64,000 bases of DNA, taken from Rhytidiadelphus loreus. Taxonomy: Eukaryota; Streptophyta; Bryopsida; Hypnales; Hylocomiaceae. The first letter of the stretch is position 1. Every line of letters starts with the position of its first letter. The stretch spans positions 88,530,981 to 88,594,980 of the forward strand of contig OX344762.1 of NCBI GenBank assembly GCA_947034895.1, given 5' to 3'. Below, one piece after another: positions 53,238 to 64,000 of this stretch. Both the position numbers and the translations under genes were made by a program. The notes beneath the pieces are model-generated. The model saw only the letters and a program-made list of their open reading frames with translations, was not told where the DNA came from and ran no database searches.

Positions 53238-56200
53238 ACAACATGTAGCAATATATAAGCAAAATTGTTGATTGATTTGAAATTTTAATCATGTAAATGT
53301 GTAATAACTTGAAAACAGAGTGCTAGAGCTTCCAAATGTAATTTTTTGTTTAAGATTTGATGAATTTTTGAGCCTTTGGGAGTTTGCCAAAATGACTTCT
53401 CAACATACATTGTTTGAGCAAAGAAATGAAAATTACATATCATTTCTTCTAGGTACTTTAGACCTCTTCAACACTTAAAAGGCTTTTACGCTATCTTAAG
53501 ATATCTCAAATTTGTGAGGATTATAAATTTGAGGTACCTTTTATCTGTACTTGCATAACACTTGATAGAACTTACGATAACTACCCCTAAGTGTGATTTG
53601 TTTGCAAAATTGTCCCATCTAGATTTGTGTATAAAAGGTAAGTGGTTTGAACATGAGACTCTTCATTGGTTTTGGATACACCTATTTTTATCACTTTGAA
53701 CATTCATAGATTACTTATTCTTACTCAAAAAATGCATGCACAAAAAATCTGAAATCCCAATTTGCCCTCCAACAAGATCCACCAATAAGTTAGACAATTT
53801 ATTAATGCAAACCAATCTCAATTAATGCTTATTCAATTGGTTTTAGATGTAGTTACCTTATCCAATCCAAAATATACTTTGTATTTTTACAATCAAGGAG
53901 TGTTTGCATTCATTCATATAACGAGTTAATTTGGTTATTTTTGGAAAAGAAAGTGCTTCTTGAATTTTCATGTAAATGTGGTAAGTTTTGGTTATGATGA
54001 AGTTCTTTGTAAGTGACACAAACAACAGTCCAGATGAAAATGTGGCCTACAAACACCTACAAAGTTGTAGATTTGTAAATTAGTGTTATTTACATCTTCC
54101 AACTCTAATTCCATGAACTATGTCAATGAAAACAAAAGGCATGTCACCCCTCTAATGATTTTGACATGGACTTGAGAGAAAGTTGGAGTAGTTATAGCCT
54201 TTAGACATTGTTCGGTTACACAAAATTGCATATAAAAGTAATAATGAATTCAAAAATTAAATATAAAAGAATTAAAACTAGAGACATTGGTGCGCTAAAA
54301 TGATACCAAGTGGACATAAAATTCATGATGCAACTTTCATATACAAACACTATCGAGCCATCTTCAAAATCAAAAAGCACAATGATTTGTCCTATTTGTG
54401 CATTGATAAAAAATCCCACTGTTTTGAATTAATGCAAGTTGAAATATTATTTTCTTATCCCAATTTTTACAAAATTGAGATTTTGTAGTGACACTAGTTA
54501 TGTAGGTGACACTAGCCTTTCTAACTATTAGTCCAAGTACAAATCGACATAGTTGGAGTTAGCAGAGTTAATTGTAATGTGAACTCAAGTTTATGAAAAG
54601 GGGGCAGAGGAAGGTTTAACTAAGAATAGTACAAAAGAAACATAGCACTATTGGACTCTATTGGACCAAGTTTGGATGCTTCAAGAAGTTTCTTCCTAAG
54701 TTTTTTCAAACTCAGACTCCTAGTCCCTCATTGCACTCACTTTACGATTAACTCTAGTTTCTGTGCAACCCTATATTTTCATAATATCACCTCATACACC
54801 AAACAAGCATTCAGTGCCCAGGCGGTGACATTACAGAGGGACGCTGGGGGACAGTGGGGGTACCTTAGCTGAAACCCTGGAGTGGCATTTGGCAAAAAGT
54901 AATGGCCAAGTGGACAAATGAAAAAGTGGACGAATACAGTGTTGACACGTGATGAGATCTTGAGAGCTGACCATGACGCCATGACCATTAGCCGCCTCTT
55001 TTGTGTTTTGTGGTCTTTCAAATTCAGCCTTGGCAAGCATTGACAGCTGCCCGGTAAGCTGCCCCGGTAGATGTTCTAAAATAATTTCTTCAACATCTTT
55101 ACATATTGATTTTAATAAAGTGTGACTAAAAAAAACTAAAAAAAGACACGTCAAAGTGAGTACACCTAAAATTACACCCTACCTCACAACACCGCCATCA
55201 TCAATCAATCTTTGTACAATAGAACTTCTATAAAGTGAACTTTTGTAAGCCAATAACTGATATTATTCCTTCCGACCTAGCTTGGATGCACTGAAGATGT
55301 ACAAAATAAGTAAAAAAAGAAAAGTAACTTTCATTTGATTTGGAATTCAAATGTCACTTTAATGAACATGACTTCCAAAAATCTTCAAATGTCATTGATG
55401 CCGCAGCCCCTCTCTAAAGCAATAACCTCTGTAATGTGATATTCTCCTTCGTTCCCGGGATTTATTAGAACACACATAGGTCCTTCCAAAATATTGACAT
55501 TGAAAATTTATAATTCATCTCTCAAAGGTTCAAAAAAATGTGAATTTTTAAAAACTAAATGTAGTTTTGTCTTGGCTTCAAAGGAAAATTGAAGGAAAAT
55601 ATTTTGAAAAGTCCAACACCTATATAAGAAGGATCAATCCTTAGAAGGACACTTTGTAGTTACTCCACCTTATACATACTTTTTTTTAATACACTAATTT
55701 GTCCTACTAGTTAGTAACAAAACAAAAACAATGTCACTAAATTTTTTTATCGGATCTAGACCAATAGAGACGAGGGTTTGCATGGTTAGAAACCCAAAAA
55801 ATTTGTTTTATTTTAAGGATTTTGAGTGGACATTTTCGCTAACTACTAAAAATTAGAATTGCTTGAGATGGCAACCTTCTTATGAACACTACCTCCGCTT
55901 TGCATTTGCCTCTTTCAAATGCTATGCCACGATTTTAGTTTTTGCTAATGTATCTATTTTGACCCCATTTTTCTCCACCCCCTCCATAGCTTATGTTGCT
56001 TTACCTCCAAACTTTTATTTATTTTTTGGTTGTGGTTGTATTTGCCATTGTAATTAACATATTTTTCTAGAAGGCCAATTTTCCTTTTTTTCTTTTTTAA
56101 AATTTAAAAAAAGTCGCCAGACTAACATAGCATGTCAAATCCAGAGAAAAAAAAAATCCCCTTATTGCACCAAAATTGCACAAGGGGGTGCAAAACTGGC

Positions 56201-56705
56201 AACCTTTTGTAGGGTTTAGATTTTTGTAATGTTGGTTGTGTCCAAAGAATAGAGACTATGGCATCAACTTTGGTTTTCGAATTAGAGTTTCCAAATCCTA
56301 TTTACAATTGCATTCACACTTCACAATGCAATTAGGATTTGGTTGGAGTGGAGATGTGGAGTCCAACTGCAAATTAACCTACCACAAAGCTTCATGGCTA
56401 CACCGTTCTTGCTCTTTTTTTTAATTACAAGGATGATTTAAAATTCTAAAGAACAAAAAACTCATCACAAAGTACCAAAGACTTTGGCCCTAGCAAAATG
56501 ATTACCTTGTTTTTGTAGTAATGCTTGAGGATACACTATAAGTAATGTAACAAAAAAACATAATTATTTGTAATTGCAAAGAATTGGGCAACAACAAAGT
56601 CAATCCAACAAAGACTTAAATTATATCCAAAAATGAACAAGGACATTTACTTGAAAGACAAGATTATTGTATGTAAAATATATTTTTGTAAAGTACAAGT
56701 TTGTT
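53238..56705. other. Duplicated spacer and AT-rich DNA
   Basis: 53490-55070 is the right copy of 11895-16860. A stretch at 54820-55060 is less AT-rich but has no supported ORF. 55070-56705 has no match in the window and no gene seen. Confidence 0.5.
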
Positions 56706-57714
56706 TAACCCCTAAAGGTCAGAGACTATGTTTTCACCAAAAACGCTCTAAAAGTGCCCTTACATTTACAAGCACCAAATTTTAGATGAAAAACGTTTAT
56801 AGGCACATGTAACCATAGGATATTGTAGTGAAATAGTTTGTAAAGATGTGGAAAAAATTCCAAAATTTTCCACCGTGTAGATTGCAAGATATTAACGTTT
56901 GAAGTGGCAAAAATCCTTTTTTTGGCCCTGTGAAAATACGGGCAGCTGCGCTTCACAAGGTCACATTTCTGTGAATAAATGTCCAAAATGGTACTTATTC
57001 TTTGGATTCATTCCTCAAGTCAAGTTGGCTACATGCTTGAAATTTTTTAGATCATTTGGAATTGCACAACATGTAGGAAAAAAATAGTAAGTAGAAAGAA
57101 GTAGAAAGTGATTCAAAACACTAAATTGTTAAGAATTTAATTATAAAATTGAAAAATTCCAATTTCAACGGTGGTAATGTAGTAATAAACAATCTACATC
57201 ATATATTTTTATTTTTCGCGCCATTTGTTCAAATAAATAAATAAATATATATATATATATATATATTTATTTATTTATTTTCTTTCAAAAAATATAAGAA
57301 ATTGAATTAAATAAAGGACTCCAAAGTTTATTTTTGAGTAGGGAATCCATAACTATCTGCAAACTAGAACACCTCATAGCTTTCATCTCATAAATCAAAA
57401 TGGAATGATTCAAAGCTTTTTACTTATATATAAATCTATAAAGCCAATTTCTATTTTTTTATTTTTTTAAAAAGTGATTTAAAAAAAAAAATTGGGTTGC
57501 CTAGGCTGCCCACCAAATACTAAAAATTTACATATCATGCAATAACTTTTGAACCATGTAGTCAAAAGATATGAAAATTGTTATGCCTTAAAGCTACTCC
57601 TTGAGCACACATTGTGTGAAATTTTCAAAGAAAAAAATAATAATAATGTTTGTAGTGAGCTGCCCAAAATCGCTATGTTGCCAAAAAATGGTGTTTGGTC
57701 CTTTAGGGGGTTAT
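56706..57714 (+). mobile_element. TTAA-flanked element A5
   Basis: TTAACCCCTAAAGGTC at the left, TGGTCCTTTAGGGGGTTA at the right (last A changed to T). About 1.0 kb, collinear with A4 and, in reverse, A2. It holds an AAATAAAT/(AT)n/ATTTATTT expansion at 57235-57285 absent from other copies. Confidence 0.75.
57235..57285. repeat. Palindromic AT microsatellite
   Basis: (AAAT)n(AT)n(ATTT)n, self-complementary, inside A5. Confidence 0.85.
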
Positions 57715-58394
57715 CCATTTTTGTAATATATGGAGTATAAGGTATGTACATTCGAAATCAACCCAACCCAAAATGTGACACCTACATTTGGACCAAAGAA
57801 TATCACAAAAACCTAGATGCTTACTACAGAAGATGTACATGAGGAAAACATGAGAATCTACAAGAGCTTGACGTTGGTTCTAGAGACTATACATTGATTA
57901 CTATATATTTTGGGTTTCCATAACTTATTTATAGGGAGTCCACACAATGCATGCTAATGTGCATTGGAATCCTCTTTCAATTGCCACTAAGATTCTATTG
58001 AAGGAATTTATGTTTAATCACAATAAACTATGTTGAGTTGCAATTAGTGTTGATTGCAAGTCCGCATACCTTAAGGTAGAATTGATAAATTTACCACCAT
58101 CCACCCAATCCTGCCACCTACACAACCCTCCCATTCGTGTTAGTAACCCACCCATTACCACAATCTTACCAACCTTTTAACATTATGGCAATTCACTTGG
58201 ACACGTCAACCCACACTTTAATTAACAAGAGTTTGCCCATACTTCAACAAGGGTCTATTCATGCTTTAACATTTCACCTTTGAAAAATCTCAGAAAAATC
58301 ACTTATTGTCAAAATGTCTTCATTTTTTTTTAGCTCTCAAACTTTTCAACCTCTGAAAAATATGAGAGCTAACAAATAAGCTTCTCCAAAGTAC

Positions 58395-58503
58395 CTACAC
58401 TGAATAGTGAAATTAGGTTGCCCCACACTAATTTCTCATATCTAATACAGTCAGACATGGTCAACTATAGTCTAGGGCAACCTAATTTCACTATTCAGTG
58501 TAG
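58395..58503. repeat. Perfect 29-bp inverted repeat, 51-nt loop
   Basis: Arms 58395-58423 and 58475-58503 are exact reverse complements beginning CTACACTGAATAGTGAAATT. Could be a tiny MITE (CACTG ends) or a small-RNA precursor. Confidence 0.85.
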
Positions 58504-58909
58504 ATAGCAAATCTGTGTGGTAATGGGCAGTTCTACCGCTTTGTAGAAACCCCAGTACTCACAAAGAATCAGCAAAAACATGAAGAACGAGGCTCAGTTG
58601 ATGGATTCTGTACCAGTGAAATCACAAGGGAAAGAAAAAGAAAAAAACTCCATGAAAAGAAAACAAGAGAGCTAAGTCCACTCAAACCATAAGTTGTATT
58701 GCAACCCTAAAGTAACAAGTGGCTTTACAATACATGCCACTTGATTCTAATTAATGTTAGTCTTAGGATCACATGATTGTTGACATTACTCACTCTCACA
58801 TGATTTTACTACATTGGAAAAGGAGTAAGCCAAATGCCACTCAAGAATGTTATGGAAAACATTCTCATGGTCATGATTCTGTTCCACATGCTAATTGGAT
58901 GCAAAAGCT

Positions 58910-59022
58910 ATCCTATTTGTGCCAATATGTATCAATAGTGTACATTTCAAATTTTCAAATGCACTCTATTGATACATAGTGTCGACTACGTGGCACAAAT
59001 TGTCACATGGCACAAATAGGGT
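58910..59022. repeat. Imperfect long hairpin
   Basis: CTATTTGTGCCA and TGTATCAATAGTG-type words on the left recur as reverse complements (CTATTGATACA, TGGCACAAATAG) on the right, with bulges. Confidence 0.55.
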
Positions 59023-59744
59023 CTCTTACCGTAGTCTACAATTGGTGATTGAGTTAAAATCAAAGAACAAACACAAACAAAAGCAATTCGGGGTCCAAGC
59101 CTTCTATAGTTGGTGATAGTCACCGATTGCAGATGACTAAAAGAGTAATACCATATTACAATGAGAAGGGCATCAATCACTCCATCACCATTTCCATAGT
59201 TGAATCACATGAATCTGGAGTACTTTAGAATGAACCAACAAGCTTGAGACAACAAAGAAATTCTACACCTTAATTAGTGCAAACATTTTTCTTTTTCTTT
59301 GCTTGATGTCAATTGCACACTAAATCCTACTAAAAAGAATGAGCATGAAGAAGTGGCAATTGCATGGCTCCTACGGAACTTGCTAATAATATTTGAGATA
59401 AAGTTGGGATGCTAACAATTTTTCAAGTTGGAATGAAAAATTGTTACCTCAAATGCGTTACATCTGCAATGGGTTATTAAATGTTTATCATCTCACCCCT
59501 AGTTGCATGTGATGCTCATAGAATTCTAATCTTGTTGCTTCAACTTGTGCAATTGAAGGTAGCTATTCATAGGATTAGTTTTTTATTGACTTCAAAGTGG
59601 ACACACGAAAACATACAACCTTTCCGAGAATTCGACAATAGGGCAATTGTTGTATCTCACATGCTACCGATATACGCAGAGCCACAACTTCCCATTCTCC
59701 AGAGCAACAAACTCAGTCTTCATTTCATCAAGCATATCAGGTTT

Positions 59745-59882
59745 TTATAGACCAACCTCCAGCTTAGAATCAGAAGAGTGTGAAGCTCTAAATGAAGCAA
59801 TCTCCTCACAAAGGTCCTCGCAGCTCATGCTGTCGTCGATGTAATCGAACGAACCATCACTGCATAAGTTGCTGAGACACAT
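59745..59882 (-). CDS. Possible small ORF or terminal exon, unidentified
   Basis: ATG at 59882, TAA at 59745-59747; 45 aa, acidic and Ser/Cys-rich (SFDYIDDSMSCEDLCEEIAS). Composition looks more protein-like than its surroundings. It could be the last exon of a minus-strand gene whose first exon may be at 60764-60839, but I cannot join them. Family unknown. Confidence 0.25.
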   Translation of the reverse strand: MCLSNLCSDGSFDYIDDSMSCEDLCEEIASFRASHSSDSKLEVGL

Positions 59883-60763
59883 CGTTGAACAAAATCACTT
59901 TTTAGAAAAGTTCCAAATTGATGACTCAGTTTAGTCAGCTCCAAGGAAAATTTTCCCTGGCTCATTTGGGCAACCTTTTTTGATGCAGGCTCAAGATTGC
60001 CTCAAATAAGCACCACACCTATTATCGTCACTAATTACAACTGAGCATAGTTACTATGATTAAATATAATTCATTTTTGTTTGATCTTATTGGCAACTGA
60101 AAGATTATTCCAATACACTTTTAGCATGCATTATTTGGACACCATATGAATAAGTTATGAGTTTCAAAATTCTATCTCTAAGTGTACCAAAAACCAATTG
60201 TAGGTTCTCATAGACTTTCATGTTTTGATTGTATACATCTTGTGTCATCAATATCTAGGTTTTTGTGTCACTTGTTGATTCAAAATTTAGGTGTTGCATT
60301 TTGGGTAGTGTTGATTATGGGTGTACATACCTTAGATGCACAAGATGGATTTGAGGAAGTGAACACAACCTCACCTATCAATTGGCACTTAGGCCAAACC
60401 CACAAGACCTGAAATTATTCAAGTGCCAAATCTTGATTCAAACGAGACAAATTGACCTCTCCAAAAATGAAGAAATATAATAAAAGATGTGTATGTCACT
60501 CATTGTATGGACTAGATAGTGGAAACTTCTGATGTAATTTAAAGTCTCCATTCATCATACAAGGGAGACTGAGGTTCCATTCACCATACAAGTAAACTTT
60601 GAACCTTTTCCCACAACAATCTAGAAACTTGCACCGTCTTAAATTTTGCAAATTTATTTTATGTTCAGCTAAAAAAACAAAACTAGATTTCAATAGATTA
60701 CGTATTCTACACTTGGGACAAATCCAAGCTCACATGTATGGTCAATGGAGTCTCTACCTTTAC

Positions 60764-60839
60764 CATTTACAAGCAGATCCTTCAACTTCCTTCGCTTCAG
60801 GGACGGCTTAGTGTCCTCAGTCACATTCTTAAACCTCAT
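60764..60839 (-). CDS. Possible first exon, basic nuclear-type N-terminus, unidentified
   Basis: GCCAAAATGAGG start context at 60839. It encodes MRFKNVTEDTKPSLKRRKLK and on to DLLVN, with a KRRK basic cluster, then a GTAAAG donor (alternative GTAGAG donor 7 nt further). About 90 nt upstream lies a telo-box-like TAAACCCTAAAA (60929-60940), common near plant transcription starts. No acceptor-exon partner could be proven. Confidence 0.3.
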
Positions 60840-61146
60840 TTTGGCTCGAGTCTCTTCTTCCCGACTCACTGGAGTCAAACAGGGAATCCAAAATGAGCAG
60901 ATAATGAACAAGAAAAAATGCACATTCCTAAACCCTAAAAACTACACCTCAAAAAGAAATCAAGTTCGAACTAGCGTCAACAGTACCATAGAGCTCATTG
61001 CATCTGCCATCACAAAGTAGCATTGAAGGGCATGTGCGTAGTACTTACAGCCTCTCCTTAGGTCACTCCAAAAACTCTAAATAATCACCCTCTCTGCATC
61101 GCTTCCTGCTGAGAATCTCTTGAAAAAATGACCCTCCTCCTACAAC

Positions 61147-61437
61147 ATGAGCCCATCTCCATATCCCATATCCATCAACCCTGCACCGACAATGAAAAGA
61201 ACCCAGTCACAAATTCATTGCGCCATCACCAGAGCAGAGTTCATTGCAAGATTTGAGCTCATAAGGTCTTCTCTGCCACCAAACACAATCATATTTCCAA
61301 CTTCAAGGCTGCCAGAATACAAAAAAATTATCACAGAACTACAAAGTCAGAGGAAACTCGGTAATGCAGGAGAAAAAATCAGGATGATTTTCGAATTAAA
61401 TGACCGCAAGTCTTCAGCGCCACCACATTCACCCTAA
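61147..61437 (+). CDS. Possible ORF, 96 aa, unidentified
   Basis: ATG start, low-complexity Ser/Pro N-terminus, then TRAEFIARFELIRSSLPPNT and LPEYKKIITELQSQRK, a possible amphipathic helix. No family recognised and no sign of splicing. Confidence 0.2.
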   Translation: MSPSPYPISINPAPTMKRTQSQIHCAITRAEFIARFELIRSSLPPNTIIFPTSRLPEYKKIITELQSQRKLGNAGEKIRMIFELNDRKSSAPPHSP

Positions 61438-63501
61438 AATGCTCTTTTGCAATCTTTCGCCATTCAAGATTTCATTCTAAAGAACTGCAACTGCAACGCA
61501 CTCTCTCACAAGTGGCCAAGAAGACTGCCATTCCCAATTTCATGCAAAATTCTTATGCAAAATTCAAATTGCGTACAATGTGAGAGGATAGAAACCAAAG
61601 CGAGCTGAAGAAACGCTTGTTCATGTCGACTCCAAGAAACGAAGAGTATCATGAACACCAGAGATTTCTTCTGCACGCCAGAGAACGCTGCATTTTTGAA
61701 GTACAAGGACGATGCCTCGAGTAGTGAGCAAGATCAAATTATGTCCACTATAGTATTGGGTGATGGCAAATTCTTTATTAAATTGGTTTGCTTAACAAGA
61801 CGGACTGGCACAAAGAGGGATGCATGTATGCAGCCGGCTGAAGGACCAACGAGTCATTAATTACACCGACCAAAAAATAACTTCACATGCGTTCTGTACC
61901 TCTTCTTTAACTGCCCTGGTTCCCATACCTGCCAGTTTCAAATATTGCCAATGTGACAGTGGTGTACGCAGTCCACCTTCTCTAATAATACACTGTATTT
62001 GCACCACCTCGGAATCTTTTGTACATCTGATCGGACAACTTGCATTTGTTAGAATGTGATTACAAGCCCGTTCTGTACCAAGGCAATGTCGCAGTGTCAT
62101 TAGAGAGGGTAGAATACTTGACTGGATGTTAATGCCATTACATTTGTTCTCCCTTGGGGTGGCCATTATGCCTACATCTATGCCTTGATTCAGAAATGAG
62201 GGGGGGATCGATAAGTTGGTGGACATTTCAAAGGAAAGAGATCTTGAAAGATAACTTGGCTTGTTTTACTTTCCAGGTTTACTGCCCCATGTGCGTATGA
62301 TTTCAAAGAGATCCAGGTTGCATCGGTTAAGGTTTGTGGTATGTCAAGCAGTCGAACACACAAATTTATGTTGTAAGAGCATCCTCAATGCAACACTGCA
62401 CACAATGGACGTCTAAAGAAGATCAGTGGAACAGAACCTCTCTCACAAATCGGACAGATGATGTCCTCCAATGATTTGCTTTACAGGGCAAGTGGAGAGA
62501 ATTTCTATCCTAACTGAAAAAACGGTGAATTATCGCGGTATGTTTGATTCTTGGTTTCCAAGAGGTCCTTCGACATGAATATTCGGCAAAGGCATGAAGT
62601 GGACACAGGAGAGCCGAGACTGATTGAGTAACGGTTCGTTTGTCCTGACCAAATAAAATTAATTCTTTGAAACGTTCACAGTGACGTCCCCTTTTCCATA
62701 TTTGCCTGATGGTGGAGGTACACAATTCATGTCCGAAACGGTGAATTGGCTTCAGCTAGCGTAACCTCCTGTCACATGTGACTGTTCTTTTTCCTGGTAA
62801 CGGTTTTACCGTCATTGTAAAATTCTTGGCAAGAAATATGATAACTTCCCACAACAGCTAGCGCAGGTCTGATCGATGCGTTACGTAGTAAGGAGGAATG
62901 TCAACTGGGTGTCAGCAATTATGCACCTGGATGTTCTCGCAATCAAAGTCAATGACATTGTCTTCCACCAACTGAATAGTATCAATTGATCTACTGTCAA
63001 ATAACCAAGAGTATCATTTTAACCTACAGCCACACGAATTGAATGTAACGCTAGCGTCGAACACACGAAAATTTATAATTACAACCTTGCTAATGCCTTG
63101 CTGCTTCAAAGAAAATGATAATCTACAGAATTTCTACATCAAGATACCTTCAAATATTCATTGGAACTTCCGGATCAAGGACATACGGGAAGTTGTTCTA
63201 GAGTGCCATAGCTGGTCGTTCCGGCTCTGATGTTGGCAGCCCTGGTGTTGTTGAAATTATCATCCCTGCGTTCGAGAAGCCTGCTTCCAAGGACAGGAGG
63301 TACAGAAGCTCCATGAAAGCAAGCATCATGACGAAGGCTTCCGAAGTTTTCTGCATCCGATTGAAAAACAATGCAATTGCACGAAGTGTAAGTATCCATT
63401 GAACGCAGACAGTTTTCATGCCACCAAATTTCCAGAACCTGCAGATTCAATCGCATCATCAACATCTGGTAGACTTTCAGATCAACCCCGGCCATACTTT
63501 T
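61438..63501. other. Less AT-rich DNA, genes not resolved
   Basis: Short ORFs on both strands (61651-61860 plus, 61861-62226 minus, 63175-63495 minus) overlap one another, and none has a known motif. Possible acceptors (TTCCAG near 62276, TTTACAG near 62487) exist. An intron-rich gene may be present but cannot be drawn. Confidence 0.35.
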
Positions 63502-63639
63502 TTACTGACTCAAGGCCATCACCACTCTTTCTTTTCTGACACTCAATTTCCCAACATCTCCTTCGTTCACCGTCGGATCACCTAAAAATCGTAGTGACGT
63601 CATTGAGATTAAGCTCGGTACATCCTTTGCTACTTGCAT
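63502..63639 (-). CDS. Possible small ORF downstream of telo-box cluster
   Basis: ATG at 63639, TAA at 63502-63504, 45 aa beginning MQVAKDVPSLISMTSLRFLG. It sits about 100 nt downstream (minus strand) of AAACCCTAAACC-type motifs. The longer frame 63495-63175 starting MAGVDLKVYQ follows. Either may be part of a gene; no family recognised. Confidence 0.2.
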   Translation of the reverse strand: MQVAKDVPSLISMTSLRFLGDPTVNEGDVGKLSVRKERVVMALSQ

Positions 63640-63732
63640 GGCTCAGGCTGTACTATTTTCCAGGCTTCAGATTTGCGTTAACTAGTACATTTCCCCTCTA
63701 AACTGCCACAAAAGAGAGAACCCTGTGACCTA

Positions 63733-63764
63733 GGCCTAAACCCTAAACCTTAAAAACCCTAAAA
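63733..63764. promoter_or_regulatory. Telo-box cluster
   Basis: TAAACCCTAAACC followed by AAAACCCTAAAA. Such motifs are frequent in promoters and 5' UTRs of plant housekeeping genes. Which gene it serves is unclear. Confidence 0.4.
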
Positions 63765-64000
63765 AAAAATTTAAAAAAAATTAAAATGGAAGAGCAGGAA
63801 AAACGAGATTAGAGGAGACAACAAGAACGCTGCTTAAAAACGTTAATGTACCACGGCCGAATATCCAATCCTTTAACAACCCACCAAAACAAACGGCCTG
63901 GACATGAGCTTTGTCACGAGCTGGGCAGTTGGATCTGACGACACGACCACCTGAACATGATCTCATACAAAATCATACCAGTAAACCACCACAACAGCAA

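Larger units (their letters stand above)
57715..59744. other. AT-rich intergenic DNA with two hairpins
   Basis: No gene recognised. The hairpins at 58395-58503 and 58910-59022 are listed separately or in the findings. Confidence 0.5.

Overview
The window is nuclear DNA from a land plant (or close streptophyte). Genes with several short GT-AG introns and GC-rich exons sit in very AT-rich, transposon-filled intergenic DNA. Plant-type DNA transposons are common (CACTA ends, TTA/TAA-flanked MITEs, a Mutator-like MITE, a tRNA-derived SINE relic), and telo-box-like AAACCCTAA motifs occur. I cannot name the species. The gene-poor layout and the presence of Tc1-like and TTAA-flanked elements would fit a bryophyte or lycophyte as well as a seed plant.

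Only two gene families can be annotated with confidence. The first is a medium-chain, zinc-free enoyl/quinone reductase (MECR / NADPH:quinone oxidoreductase type). One partial copy lies at 226-1293 (minus strand, last exon beyond the left edge). One complete three-exon copy lies at 37684-39605 (minus). The second is an AKR13-type aldo/keto reductase (perakine reductase / 'auxin-induced PCNT115-like'), with three complete five-exon copies: AKR-1 at 9317-11594 (minus), AKR-2 at 18161-20437 (plus) and AKR-3 at 48595-50858 (minus). All are intact, have consensus splice sites and encode 350 aa with the D-Y-K-H tetrad.

Layout: 1-16.9 kb and 38.2-55.1 kb are two copies of one tandem segmental duplication, each with reductase then AKR on the minus strand. 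Collinear anchors run through the intergenic DNA, and different transposons have entered each copy. AKR-2 is an extra inverted copy facing AKR-1, almost identical to it including the introns. Between the duplicates (20.9-37.3 kb) lies a transposon field: two CACTA elements, a small CACTA-like MITE, several TTAA-flanked elements, a decayed hAT-like transposase and strand-skewed low-complexity tracts. A Tc1-like transposase pseudogene lies 5' of AKR-3. The right end (about 59.5-64 kb) is less AT-rich and carries telo-box motifs and possible exons of unidentified genes.

The two enzyme families could act in sequence on alpha,beta-unsaturated carbonyl compounds (C=C reduction, then C=O reduction). 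Both reductase promoters keep the same pair of TGACGTC boxes at identical spacing, as in stress/xenobiotic-responsive genes. That functional link is inference.
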